DNA of 64,000 nucleotides, from assembly GCA_002239025.1 (NCBI GenBank), contig MPNM01000002.1, positions 355,316-419,315 of the forward strand. Reading direction: 5' to 3'. A model generated the notes under the pieces. The model was not told the DNA's origin. It saw only the letters and a program-made list of their open reading frames with translations, and did no database searches. This stretch comes from Chloroflexi bacterium bin125 (GTDB taxonomy: Bacteria > Chloroflexota > Dehalococcoidia > Bin125). This document shows positions 26,604-35,172 of this stretch, one piece after another. Each line of letters starts with the position of its first letter. The stretch's first letter is position 1. A program made the translations under genes and the position numbers.

Positions 26604-27998
26604 ATGGTGAACTCCCGCAACGGTCGCCGCGATCTGTCTGCCAAACTGCGCTCGCTGCCAAGCGTCGATCGAGTCCTCTCCGAATCAGCCCTCGTCGATG
26701 CCCTCGACCGCTGGCCTCGACCACACGTCGTCGACGCCGTGCGCTCCGAGTTGGATGTCGCTCGCTCGCTCCTGGTCAACGGACGAGAAGCGCCCAGCGC
26801 CCCTGCCGAACTGGCCGAACTCGCCGAACGGATGCTGCGCGGCCGATTACAGCCCTCCCTCAGACACGTGATCAACGCCACCGGCGTCGTCATCCATACC
26901 AATCTCGGTCGGGCTCCAGTCTCCGATGCCGCCTCACTCGCCATGTCCGAAGCCTCGACCGGCTACACCAATCTCGAGTTCGACCTCGAACAGGGTTCCC
27001 GAGGCTCACGCGCAAACCACCTGGAATCGCTGCTTCAAGCCGTCACAGGCGCCGAATCTGGCATCGCTGTCAACAACAACGCCGCAGCGCTCTATCTCGT
27101 CATCTCCGGACACTGTGCCGGCCGGGAGGTCATCGTCTCTCGAGGGCAGGCTCTGGAAATCGGTGGAGGCTTCAGAATTCCCGATGTGTTGCGCCAGGCC
27201 GGAGCAACCCTGGTCGAGGTCGGCACGACCAACCGCACTCGTCCCGCCGACTACGCCGAAGCCGTGACCGACAACACCGCCGCAATTCTGCGAGTGCATT
27301 CCTCCAACTTCCGCATCGTCGGATTCGCAGAGGAACCAAGCCTGGCGCAACTCCGCCACGTCGCCAACGACGCCGACACACTGCTCATCGATGATGTCGG
27401 CAGCGGCTGCCTGCTCGACACTCGAGATTTTGGCCTGACATACGAACCGCGTCCGCAAGACAGCGTGGACGCCGACGCTGACCTGGTCTTGTTCAGCGGA
27501 GACAAGCTTCTCGGAGGCCCCCAGGGTGGACTGATCATTGGCAACCAGGAGTGGGTCGATCCGCTGCGAACTCACCCGCTGATGCGCGCTTTGCGGCTGG
27601 ATAAAGCCGCCATCGCCGGTCTCGCCGCAACGCTCCAGCACTATCTCGCCGGTGAGGCAATCGACGCCATTCCCATCTGGCGAATGATCAACATGGAAGC
27701 CTCCGAGCTGCAAGTCCGAGCCCAGCAGTGGCAGGCCGCCCTGGCGGGTGGACAGGTTGAGGCCTCAGAGTCGCCGATCGGCGGCGGCTCTCTGCCCGCC
27801 GAGACCAGACCAACGTTCGTCTGGTCCCTGGAACACCCGCACCCGCTCGACGCCGCACGCAGCCTGCGAGACAGTGAAACGCCAATCGTCGCCCGCGTCG
27901 AGCGAGAGCGCCTGATCCTCGATCCCCGCACCGTCCTGCCCGGAGAAGACCATGACGTAATCACAGCACTGCACGAGATCGTCGGAGGCGTCTCTTGA
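26604..27998 (+). CDS. selA: L-seryl-tRNA(Sec) selenium transferase
   Basis: A 464-residue PLP enzyme that converts seryl-tRNA(Sec) to selenocysteinyl-tRNA(Sec) with selenophosphate. Family signatures are LPSVDRVL near the N-terminus, VINATGVVIHTNLGRAP, the nucleotide-proximal NNNAAALYLV and the Schiff-base Lys301 in FSGDKLLGGPQ, equivalent to Lys295 of Escherichia coli SelA. Length is normal. The ATG at 26604 is used; an in-frame GTG at 26595 is also possible. The stop overlaps the TTG start of the next gene. No selB, selD or tRNA(Sec) gene is in this window, so the rest of the selenium pathway must lie elsewhere. Confidence 0.95.
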   Translation: MVNSRNGRRDLSAKLRSLPSVDRVLSESALVDALDRWPRPHVVDAVRSELDVARSLLVNGREAPSAPAELAELAERMLRGRLQPSLRHVINATGVVIHTNLGRAPVSDAASLAMSEASTGYTNLEFDLEQGSRGSRANHLESLLQAVTGAESGIAVNNNAAALYLVISGHCAGREVIVSRGQALEIGGGFRIPDVLRQAGATLVEVGTTNRTRPADYAEAVTDNTAAILRVHSSNFRIVGFAEEPSLAQLRHVANDADTLLIDDVGSGCLLDTRDFGLTYEPRPQDSVDADADLVLFSGDKLLGGPQGGLIIGNQEWVDPLRTHPLMRALRLDKAAIAGLAATLQHYLAGEAIDAIPIWRMINMEASELQVRAQQWQAALAGGQVEASESPIGGGSLPAETRPTFVWSLEHPHPLDAARSLRDSETPIVARVERERLILDPRTVLPGEDHDVITALHEIVGGVS

Positions 27999-28876
27999 TC
28001 GTCCTCGGCGCCGTCCTCCCGCATCCCCCGATCCTCTTGCCGCAGATCGGCAAAGGACGACAAGCAGAAGCGCAATCCACACTCGACGCCTACGACACTG
28101 TGGCCGCCCAGCTCCGCGAACTTGCCGTCCAGCGACTCCTGGTCATCTCTACCCACGGAATCGTCACCCTGCAGCGCTATCACATACTGGCCAGCAAACT
28201 CTCTGGCGATCTCGAACGATTCCAGGCCAACCTGCTCACGTTTGAGCGGGAAGCTGACAACGATTTAGTCATCGCCATCCAGTCAGCCGCTGACACTCAC
28301 AATGTCCCGCTCACGCCGACCAACCATTGGGAACAGTCCGACCACTCCGTCGGAGTCCCACTGCGATTGCTGGGAGACTCGGTTCCCGCCCAGATCGCAG
28401 TCGTCAGCATCAGCTTCCGACCACCACAAGACCACTACAACTTCGGTCGCGCCATCGCCGACGCTCTCACCACGTTCTCCGAGCCAACCGCCATCATCGC
28501 CTCCGGCGACGCCGTCCACACCCTCACCGAGGATTCCTCCTACGGTCTCCATCCCCGAGCGACTGAAGTCCAGCAGCAATACGAGGCTGCCCTGGCCAAC
28601 TGGGACCAGAAAGGCTTGATCGCCATCGACGAATCCCTGCGCCGCGAAGTCGACGAGTCCGTCATCTCGCCAACGCTGATCCTGATGGGCGCGCTACAGG
28701 GCCAGAGCGCAAACCCGCGTATTCTGGCTTCAGAGCATCCCTGGGGCGTCGCTTATGTCACCGCCCTCGTTCAGACCCAGCCCGATCCCGCGGACTCCCT
28801 GGCAGACGGTGCTGCGGAGAACCCGACTGTTCTCCCCCCAGCGGGGAGAGATGCTGAAAGCAGAGGGGGGAGATAG
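27995..28876 (+). CDS. LigB-like class III extradiol dioxygenase/MEMO family protein
   Basis: A 293-residue protein of the LigB/MEMO superfamily. The start (LGAVLPHPPILLPQIG) carries the metal-type His, followed by STHG, WEQSDHSVGVPL, and the conserved SGDAVHTLTEDSSYGLHPRA. Related proteins are class III extradiol dioxygenase B-like proteins and the AmmeMemoRadiSam B component; enzymatic activity is unproven for many. It starts at a TTG overlapping the selA stop (TTGA), so it is translationally coupled to selA. The last approximately 14 residues are encoded by a family A repeat, so the native C-terminus may have been replaced. Confidence 0.85.
   Translation: MIVLGAVLPHPPILLPQIGKGRQAEAQSTLDAYDTVAAQLRELAVQRLLVISTHGIVTLQRYHILASKLSGDLERFQANLLTFEREADNDLVIAIQSAADTHNVPLTPTNHWEQSDHSVGVPLRLLGDSVPAQIAVVSISFRPPQDHYNFGRAIADALTTFSEPTAIIASGDAVHTLTEDSSYGLHPRATEVQQQYEAALANWDQKGLIAIDESLRREVDESVISPTLILMGALQGQSANPRILASEHPWGVAYVTALVQTQPDPADSLADGAAENPTVLPPAGRDAESRGGR
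28831..28872 (+). repeat. Family A element spanning a stop codon and the next ribosome-binding site
   Basis: CTCCCCCCAGCGGGGAGAGA then TGCTGAAAGCAGAGGGGGGA. It encodes the C-terminus of the LigB-like protein, and its terminal G-run supplies the Shine-Dalgarno-like sequence four to ten bases before the GTG of mutS2. Confidence 0.8.
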
Positions 28877-29869
28877 GTGGACGCCAAAAGCATCGCCGTC
28901 CTCGAATTCCCCAAGATCATCGAGCGACTCGCCGACCTCTGCGGATCCCCCGGAGCACAGGCGCTCGCGCGAGATCTCACGCCCAGCGCCAACGTCGACG
29001 AAGTCCGTCGTCGGCTCGCCGCCACCGCCGAGGCTCGCTCCCTCGCTCGACTCAAGCCGCACTTCCACATGGGACAGGCGCCCGACATCGCTAACAGCCT
29101 GCTCGCCGCATCCCGCGGAGCAGTCCTGACCGCATCTGACATCCTCGAAGTCGCCATCCTCCTGCGCACCGCCCGACACACCAGGAACCAGATCGCCCCG
29201 CTTAGCCGCGAACTCCAACAACTGGCAAGAGTCGCCCAGCGCATCAGCGATTTCTCCGCACTGATCCGAGAGATCGAGGCCACCATCGACGAACGGGGCG
29301 AAATCCCCGACAACGCCTCGCCCGCCCTCGCCGAAGCGCGCGATCGAGTCCGCACCGTCCAGGAACGACTCGAACGACAGCTCGAACGAACCCTGCGACA
29401 TGCCGTCTCTGAAGGAGTCGCGCAGGAATCATTGATCACCGAGCGCGACGGCCGCTACGTCATCCCGATCAAAGCCGAGCAGCGCGGCTCCATGCCCAGC
29501 GTCGTCCACGATGTCTCAGCCTCGGGCGCAACCCTGTTCGTCGAGCCGCTCGCAGTCGTTGAGCTCGGCAACCGACTCCGCGAAGCCCGGCGCGAAGAGC
29601 AACGCGAAGTCGAGCGCATCCTCCGAACGCTCTGCCAGTCAATCGGCGATGAAACGGGAGCAATCCGAGCCGCGATCCGCTGTCTCTCGCAGATCGAACT
29701 CGCCGGGCCGAAGAACTCGATCCCCCTCTGCCAACCGAGAATGACAGCCTCAACTGGCTGGGCGACGAAGACTCCGACCTCATCCTTCATTCCGCAAGGC
29801 ACCCGCTGCTCACCGGGGATGTCATCCCCATTTCCACCACGCTCACGGCCGACGCACGCTGCGTCCTGA
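28877..29869 (+). CDS. mutS2: MutS2, N-terminal fragment up to a frameshift
   Basis: A 330-codon reading frame with the start of the endonuclease MutS2 (LEFPKIIERLADLCGSPGAQ, GRYVIPIKAEQRGSMPSVVHDVSASGATLFVEP). MutS2 acts on branched DNA and stalled ribosomes in different bacteria. Identity is clear to about residue 276; after ELAG the product is out of frame until a TGA at 29867. One missing base near 29704-29707 (GCCGGGCC where GCCCGGGCC would restore Ala-Arg-Ala) explains it. The start is a GTG whose ribosome-binding site is in a repeat. It may be a real lesion, a sequencing error or recoding. Confidence 0.85.
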   Translation: MDAKSIAVLEFPKIIERLADLCGSPGAQALARDLTPSANVDEVRRRLAATAEARSLARLKPHFHMGQAPDIANSLLAASRGAVLTASDILEVAILLRTARHTRNQIAPLSRELQQLARVAQRISDFSALIREIEATIDERGEIPDNASPALAEARDRVRTVQERLERQLERTLRHAVSEGVAQESLITERDGRYVIPIKAEQRGSMPSVVHDVSASGATLFVEPLAVVELGNRLREARREEQREVERILRTLCQSIGDETGAIRAAIRCLSQIELAGPKNSIPLCQPRMTASTGWATKTPTSSFIPQGTRCSPGMSSPFPPRSRPTHAAS

Positions 29870-31284
29870 TCACCGGACCCAACACCGGCGGCAAGACGGT
29901 TGCGCTCAAGACCGTCGGACTGCTCTGTCTCATGGCCCAGGCCGGTCTGCCGGTGCCCGCTGAGACCGGTACGCGCATTCCTGTCTTCGAGAACGTCTTT
30001 GCCGACATCGGCGACGAGCAGTCGATTGAACAGTCGCTCTCCACCTTCTCCGCGCACATGACCAATATCGTCCGCATTCTGGCGGCCGCAGGACCCAAAA
30101 CCCTGGTTCTGCTCGACGAACTCGGTGCAGGAACCGACCCCACCGAAGGCGCAGCCCTCGCCCGCTCGCTGCTCCAGGACCTCCTCGACCAGGACAGCAT
30201 GGTCGTCGCCACCACGCATCATGGCGAGCTCAAGGTCTTCGCCCATGCCACCGACGGCGTCGTCAATGCTTCGGCCGAGTTCGACACTGTCACGCTGCAG
30301 CCCACCTACCGGCTGTTGATGGGCACGCCCGGTCGCTCCAATGCGCTCGCCATCGCCCAACGACTCGGCATGCCCGAGCGAGTCCTCGCCCGAGCACGCG
30401 ACGCCGCGCCCACCGAGACCGCCTCCATGGAGCACCTGCTCGGCGAGCTCCAGCGCGAGCGAGACGCCATCGCCGACCAGGTTCGCGCCGAGCGCATCGC
30501 CCGCGAAGAGGCCGAGGAAATCCGCACCAATTTGGCCGAGCGGCGCGAGGCCATCGAGTCCGAGCGAGACGCTGTCCTGGCCAAAGCGGAACGCGCCATG
30601 GAAGACGAACTCGCCGCCTTCCGTCGCACAATGCGAGCCAGCCTCAAGGAACTCGAGAAGCAGCGATCACGCGATCAGGCCGAAGAACTCGCCGACCGTC
30701 GCGCCGATGAAGGCCGCGACCGACTGCAAAGAGTCCGCCGCGAACGATCCAAGCGTCGTCGCCAACGCACTGCTGCAACAACAGCAGAGCCTGCATTGCA
30801 ACCCGACCGACTCGCTGCCGGCGACTTTATCTACCTGCGTGGATTGCCCGAGCCTGGCGAGGTTCTGACCGCCGTCGAAGACGGCGCACTCGATGTCCAG
30901 CTCGGAGCATTGCGCACCCGCGTTCGGGTAGAGCAAGTCGAGCGTCTAGCGCCTTCCGGCGCCCGATCCGCCAACACTGGCCGCCAACTCCGAGGCATGG
31001 GCGCGACCGTATCCAACATGCCCAAACCGCCCGTCGATCCTGGCTCCAAGATCGACCTCCGCGGACGAGTCACCGAAGAGGCCCTGCCGATGGTCGACTC
31101 GTTTCTCGATGTCGCCTATCGAGCCGGACAGAACCGCCTTGAAGTCGTCCACGGCAAGGGCACCGGAGCACTGCGCCGCGCAGTCCGCGAAATGCTACGC
31201 AAGCACCCCCTCGTGACGACCTTCGAAAGCGCCGAGCCCAAACAGGGCGGTGACGGCGTCACCATCGTCACCCTCGTCGGCTAA
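29707..31284 (+). CDS. mutS2: MutS2, C-terminal part after the frameshift
   Basis: The frame is open from 29707 and continues the protein: AEELD...LILHSARHPLL, then Walker A GPNTGGKT (29875-29898), the Walker B/ABC signature (LVLLDELGAGTDPTEGAALA), a long charged coiled coil (about 30430-30780) and a C-terminal Smr nuclease domain (IDLRGRVTEEALPMVDSFL, VVHGKGTGALR). The first ATG is only at 29932, beyond the Walker A motif, so a protein started there would be non-functional. With one inserted base the two parts form a normal approximately 800-residue MutS2. Confidence 0.85.
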   Translation, partial: AEELDPPLPTENDSLNWLGDEDSDLILHSARHPLLTGDVIPISTTLTADARCVLITGPNTGGKTVALKTVGLLCLMAQAGLPVPAETGTRIPVFENVFADIGDEQSIEQSLSTFSAHMTNIVRILAAAGPKTLVLLDELGAGTDPTEGAALARSLLQDLLDQDSMVVATTHHGELKVFAHATDGVVNASAEFDTVTLQPTYRLLMGTPGRSNALAIAQRLGMPERVLARARDAAPTETASMEHLLGELQRERDAIADQVRAERIAREEAEEIRTNLAERREAIESERDAVLAKAERAMEDELAAFRRTMRASLKELEKQRSRDQAEELADRRADEGRDRLQRVRRERSKRRRQRTAATTAEPALQPDRLAAGDFIYLRGLPEPGEVLTAVEDGALDVQLGALRTRVRVEQVERLAPSGARSANTGRQLRGMGATVSNMPKPPVDPGSKIDLRGRVTEEALPMVDSFLDVAYRAGQNRLEVVHGKGTGALRRAVREMLRKHPLVTTFESAEPKQGGDGVTIVTLVG

Positions 31285-31319
31285 CGCCGCGCAGGAACAG
31301 CCGCGATACTGTAGCCACC

Positions 31320-31949
31320 ATGGTGCTCCGCCGAATTGCAGAAGCTATCGACCGCCGGCCCAACACGTACAACGTCCGCCGCAGCATCCTGCAAATCGCA
31401 GCGAACGATTTTGTCAACCAGCTCCCCAAGCGCAAAGGCCGTTCCGGGTCCTGGGGAGTCAGTGGTTGGGACGTGAGCAATCTCGCTCATCCCGCATTCT
31501 GGAGCATGGCCCTGCTCAGCCAGCGACGCAAACGATTCGCCATGACCCTGATCGGACAGGTCTACCAGGACCAGGCTGCCGTCCAACCCTACGTCCAGGA
31601 GAAACGCTCCACGGAGCAAGTCCTCACCGGACTCGAAGGCATCGACGCCGACTCCCTCGTCGGTTTCGTCGACGCCGCCGTGATGCTCTTCCAACCACCG
31701 GGCTCAAGTGGAGCTCCGTTGGTCCCCACAGATCAAGCCAGCGAAATCCTCCGGTTAGCCCTACTCCGGGGAGCCATGGTCGGAGAACTCCGCTCCGAAG
31801 AAGTCCGAGAAGCTTGGTCAACCGCCCATCCAGACCAGATCAACACGCACGGCCCCGAAGTCGCCTGGAAAAAGGCCCAGGGAAGAGCCGAAATGCTCCT
31901 CGAAGAATGGACCAAAGACCGAAAAGGCCAGGGCCGCCGCCTGATCTAG
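31320..31949 (+). CDS. Hypothetical protein
   Basis: A 209-residue soluble protein I do not recognise. It has an N-terminal basic segment (MVLRRIAEAIDRRPNTYNVRRSI), aromatic residues around WGVSGWDVSNLAHPAFWSM and a highly charged C-terminus (WTKDRKGQGRR). No catalytic motif is evident. It starts 35 bp after mutS2 on the same strand, so it is probably in the same transcript as selA, the LigB-like gene and mutS2. Composition and codon use match the neighbours. Confidence 0.65.
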   Translation: MVLRRIAEAIDRRPNTYNVRRSILQIAANDFVNQLPKRKGRSGSWGVSGWDVSNLAHPAFWSMALLSQRRKRFAMTLIGQVYQDQAAVQPYVQEKRSTEQVLTGLEGIDADSLVGFVDAAVMLFQPPGSSGAPLVPTDQASEILRLALLRGAMVGELRSEEVREAWSTAHPDQINTHGPEVAWKKAQGRAEMLLEEWTKDRKGQGRRLI

Positions 31950-32197
31950 CAGAGCAGAGCACCCACGCCTCCAGCCCCCAGCGCCCGCCGCTCCCTGCCC
32001 TCCCTCCGTCATTCCTGCCCTCCCTCCGTCATTCCTGCGTAGGCAGGAATCACGAACCATCGAAGCCCATCAACGGCGACGCTCGCCAGCCGTCCCCCAG
32101 CCGTCGCCACGCGATCTCCCCTCCGACAACCTGGTCACACCCAACCCCGCTAGCATAAGAACATACATACTAACCAGACCCCAAAGGAACCCACCCC

Positions 32198-32512
32198 ATG
32201 CCCAACCCCTACCACCTCCGAGCCAGGATCGACCGCCTCTGGCGACGCTCCGCCGAACACAACCCCGGCTACATCCGCGTCAGAGCCCTCGACACCATCG
32301 TCCGCGAACTCTTCGCCCCCACCAATCCCCAAGCCCGCCTCAACCACCAGCTCTACCTGACCACCGATCCCTACGACGTCGCCCGCCACAAGCTCCGCGA
32401 CCTCTACGACACCCCCGAAGGTGCCCCCAGTTCCCGCTTCACGCGGGAGCCCGCTCCCTCCCTGCTGCTCCAAGAGGAAGACCCACTCGAAGAGGACGAC
32501 GACCCCTGGTAA
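32198..32512 (+). CDS. Hypothetical protein with repeat-derived middle
   Basis: A 104-residue protein. The first 74 residues are helical and basic (YHLRARIDRLWRRSAEH, NHQLYLTTDPYDVARHKLRDLYD) and look genuine; residues about 76-90 (GAPSSRFTREPAPSLL) are encoded by a family B element, and the tail is strongly acidic (EEDPLEEDDD). It is preceded by AAAGGAACCCACCCC. The family is unknown. The 250-bp gap upstream holds a tandem GTCATTCCTGC-type repeat at about 31999-32046. Confidence 0.6.
   Translation: MPNPYHLRARIDRLWRRSAEHNPGYIRVRALDTIVRELFAPTNPQARLNHQLYLTTDPYDVARHKLRDLYDTPEGAPSSRFTREPAPSLLLQEEDPLEEDDDPW
32424..32467 (+). repeat. Family B element inside a coding region
   Basis: CCCCCAGTTCCCGCTTCACG then CGGGAGCCCGCTCCCTCCC, the same hairpin seen between genes at 7519 and 60527, here read in frame within the 104-residue hypothetical gene. 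Confidence 0.7.
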
Positions 32513-32648
32513 TCCCCCAAACCGTCATTTTTCGAGCCGCGTTTTTTTTCTCACAGCGGATCACCCGCCCCCGGCCTCGCCGTGCGCCCCGCCCGGTCCC
32601 AACAAATGGCCCATCCAACCCCAACCACCCACAGCTACCCTCAGACCC

Positions 32649-33956
32649 ATGGCGCGACGATCCAACCAACCATCCATGCACAGCATGACCTCCATGTTCG
32701 ATACCGCCGACACCGTCGACCGCTCAGCCCCGCTCGCCGCCCGCATGCGACCGCGCACGCTCGACGAAATCGTCGGCCAAGCACATCTGATTGGCCCCGA
32801 CGCTCCACTTCGCCGAGCGATCGAAGCCGATGCTGCCCCTTCCTGCATCCTCTGGGGACCACCGGGCAGCGGTAAGACATCCATCGCCCGAGTCATTGCC
32901 CGCGTCACGCACGCGCGATTCGCCACGCTCTCAGCCGTTTCAAGTGGTGTCGCCGACCTGCGCAACGTGATCGCCGCCGCCGAGGCCGGTCGCCGCGACG
33001 GTCTCGCCCGCACCATGCTCTTCATCGACGAGATTCACCGATTCAACAAGGCCCAGCAAGACGCCGTCCTCCACGCCGTCGAGGACGGCACGATCACCCT
33101 GATCGGCGCAACGACCGAGAATCCATCATTCGAAGTCGTCGCTCCATTGCTCAGCCGCGCCCGCGTATTCAAGCTGGAACCGCTCCAACACGACGACATC
33201 CACGCACTCCTCGTCCGGGCACTCAACGACGCCGACCGAGGACTCGCGCCCAACCCGCCGCTGATCGACCCGGAGGCGCTCGACGCCCTGGCCAACTACG
33301 GCGCAGGCGACGCGCGCGTCGCCCTCAACGCCCTCGAGGCGGCCGTCCGCGACGCGGCTGCTCGCGAAGGAACGGTGACCGTCGACACGGTAGCCACCGT
33401 CGCCCAGCGAGCCCTGCCCTACGACAAGGGCGGCGACGCTCACTTCGACACCATCTCCGCCTTCATCAAATCCGTGCGCGGCTCCGACCCCGACGCATCC
33501 GTCTACTGGCTCGCACGCATGCTCGAAGCCGGCGAAGACCCGATGTTCGTCGCTCGCCGGATCGTCATCCTCGCCGCCGAAGACATCGGCCTCGCCGATC
33601 CGCAGGCGCTGTCAGTTGCCGTCGCCGCCCAACAGGCGACCCACCTGATCGGCATGCCTGAGTGCACTCTCGTGCTCTCAGAAGCCGCCATCTATCTCGC
33701 CAACGCGCCCAAGAGCAACTCTGCCATGAAGGCCTACAGCGCCGCCGCCGGCGCCGTCCGCCAACACGGAGCGCTCCCTGTCCCGCTCCACCTGCGCAAT
33801 GCCGCCACCGGACTCATGGCCGCCCACGGATACGGCAAGGGATACCGGTACGCTCACGACTACGAAGACGCAATCGCTCCCGAGCAGCAACACCTGCCCG
33901 ACGCGTTACAGGGTGCCGTGTTCTACGAATCAACCGACCGGGACGCAACACAATGA
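32649..33956 (+). CDS. rarA: Replication-associated recombination protein A (RarA/MgsA ATPase)
   Basis: A 435-residue AAA+ ATPase related to clamp loaders and RuvB that acts at stalled replication forks. It has [17 protein letters not shown], Walker A GPPGSGKT at about residue 70, Walker [11 protein letters not shown], sensor 1 [11 protein letters not shown] and the C-terminal tetramerisation region with [12 protein letters not shown]. The ATG at 32649 gives a normal N-terminus; frame continues upstream to 32421 without family similarity. Its stop overlaps the start of the following gene (ATGA). Confidence 0.95.
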   Translation: MARRSNQPSMHSMTSMFDTADTVDRSAPLAARMRPRTLDEIVGQAHLIGPDAPLRRAIEADAAPSCILWGPPGSGKTSIARVIARVTHARFATLSAVSSGVADLRNVIAAAEAGRRDGLARTMLFIDEIHRFNKAQQDAVLHAVEDGTITLIGATTENPSFEVVAPLLSRARVFKLEPLQHDDIHALLVRALNDADRGLAPNPPLIDPEALDALANYGAGDARVALNALEAAVRDAAAREGTVTVDTVATVAQRALPYDKGGDAHFDTISAFIKSVRGSDPDASVYWLARMLEAGEDPMFVARRIVILAAEDIGLADPQALSVAVAAQQATHLIGMPECTLVLSEAAIYLANAPKSNSAMKAYSAAAGAVRQHGALPVPLHLRNAATGLMAAHGYGKGYRYAHDYEDAIAPEQQHLPDALQGAVFYESTDRDATQ

Positions 33957-34336
33957 AGCCCCGCCAGCAATTCGACGGCGTGACCCCCGCTGCGATCAAC
34001 GCGGCGGCCGCCCTCTTCAACTGCGAAGCAGAGCGCCAGCCCTACGATCTCCCCAACGACGATCAGGGAGTCTGGGCCGTCAACTATCGCGCCGAGAGCG
34101 GCAACATCCGCATGATCCTCTGGCCCGCAATCAACCGAGTTGATGTCGCCGTCGGACCACACATGTGGGTCGTCAAGGGAGTCCAGGAGGTAGAAGTGAT
34201 CAACGACCTGGAAGTCATCGCCCGCTTCGGCCAAAACGGAGTCATCACCATCGCCCTCAACGGCCAGGTCGTTCTGACGACCACCTCCCCCTCCCTCCCC
34301 GCTTCCCCCCTTGCGAGGGAAGCTGCCGAAGGCTGA
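33953..34336 (+). CDS. Hypothetical protein coupled to rarA
   Basis: A 127-residue protein overlapping the rarA stop by ATGA, so translationally coupled. The body is a small beta-rich domain (VWAVNYRAESGNIRMILWP, VDVAVGPHMWVVKGVQ, VIARFGQNGVITIALNGQV). I do not recognise it. The last approximately 12 residues (PASPLAREAAEG) and the stop codon come from a family A element (34302-34347), so the original C-terminus was probably lost or extended. Confidence 0.65.
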   Translation: MKPRQQFDGVTPAAINAAAALFNCEAERQPYDLPNDDQGVWAVNYRAESGNIRMILWPAINRVDVAVGPHMWVVKGVQEVEVINDLEVIARFGQNGVITIALNGQVVLTTTSPSLPASPLAREAAEG

Positions 34337-34347
34337 TGGGGGGTCCC
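34302..34347 (+). repeat. Family A element at a gene 3' end
   Basis: CTTCCCCCCTTGCGAGGGAA, then GCTGCCGAAGGCTGATGGGG. It spans the last codons and the TGA of the hypothetical gene following rarA, facing the convergent Nudix gene. Confidence 0.8.
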
Positions 34348-34382
34348 GGAGCGACCGCCGACCGGAGCGACCACCTAGATTC

Positions 34383-35006
34383 TCAGCCAGCCTCAGGAAT
34401 CGGTATCCCCCGCAACCGAGACAGATCATCCAGGAACCGACCCAGCATCGTCGCCGTCGCTCCAAAGATCCGGTGCCCCTCAAACCAGTACTCGCGCAGG
34501 TGAAACACCTCGCCGTCACGCTCCCGACGCTCAAACGTCACATTGGCCGGATCGAGCAGGTGCGACAGTGGGGGCGTAATCACCTCGCCCACTTCAATCT
34601 CCAGCGGGCGGAACGGATACGGCGCACGATCGATCAGCCCCACATACGGCGTCACATGAAAGTTCGACATCGTCCGATAGTGCGACTGCTCGCCCAACAC
34701 CTCGACATGCTCGGCTCGCAATCCAACCTCCTCATCCGCCTCACGCAGAGCGGCAGCCATGGGATGCTCGTCGGCCGAGTCCAGCGCTCCGCCGGGAAAT
34801 GAAATCTCGCCCTTGTGATGCTCAACCTGCTGCGATCGCACAGTCAGCACGACCTCGGGATCGTCATACGGCAACATCGCAATCAACACCGCCGCCCGCC
34901 ACTTGCCAATATCCGGAGGCAGCGTCTGAATGTCATGCACCGCCGCCGCCTGCCGGACCTCGCCAAGAGCCGCACCCTCATGCTCGCGATCAACGTAGTC
35001 AGGCAT
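34383..35006 (-). CDS. Nudix hydrolase, CoA pyrophosphatase type
   Basis: A 207-residue Nudix protein. The box is present at about residues 72-96 (FPGGALDSADEH...LREADEEVGL), and the upstream pattern VLTVRS-x(4)-HHKGEISFPGG is the extra signature of CoA pyrophosphatases (NudL/Pcd1), which split CoA to phosphopantetheine and 3',5'-ADP. The ATG at 35006 follows AGAGGCGA; the frame runs upstream to 35075 but there encodes a repeat. It could regulate the CoA pool in this acyl-CoA-rich genome. CoA specificity is inferred. Confidence 0.88.
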   Translation of the reverse strand: MPDYVDREHEGAALGEVRQAAAVHDIQTLPPDIGKWRAAVLIAMLPYDDPEVVLTVRSQQVEHHKGEISFPGGALDSADEHPMAAALREADEEVGLRAEHVEVLGEQSHYRTMSNFHVTPYVGLIDRAPYPFRPLEIEVGEVITPPLSHLLDPANVTFERRERDGEVFHLREYWFEGHRIFGATATMLGRFLDDLSRLRGIPIPEAG

Positions 35007-35045
35007 CAGTTCGCCTCTTCCATCACATTCCTGTCGGTCATTCCC

Positions 35046-35098
35046 CTCTCCCCCCCTTGCGGGGGGAGATGTCACGGAGTGACAGAGTGGGGGTCGGC
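35046..35098 (+). repeat. Family A element, solo arm (S type)
   Basis: CTCCCCCCCTTGCGGGGGGA then GATGTCACGGAGTGACAGAG, between the DinB-like and Nudix genes. Confidence 0.78.
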
Positions 35099-35172
35099 CG
35101 CCTCCGAGCAGAGGAGTGTCACCACGTCCTTAGCCGGGAGAGCAACCCAACGCCATTCCCCGAACGCAACCG

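Noticed and set aside
29860..29876. Selenocysteine readthrough of the TGA in mutS2 (given selA nearby)
   Set aside because: The protein already leaves the MutS2 frame at about 29705, well before the TGA at 29867, and the sequence after TGA in that frame is not MutS2. A single-base frameshift explains it.
32421..32648. Extended N-terminus of RarA from an upstream start
   Set aside because: Residues before the ATG at 32649 run through another gene and a repeat and do not resemble RarA.
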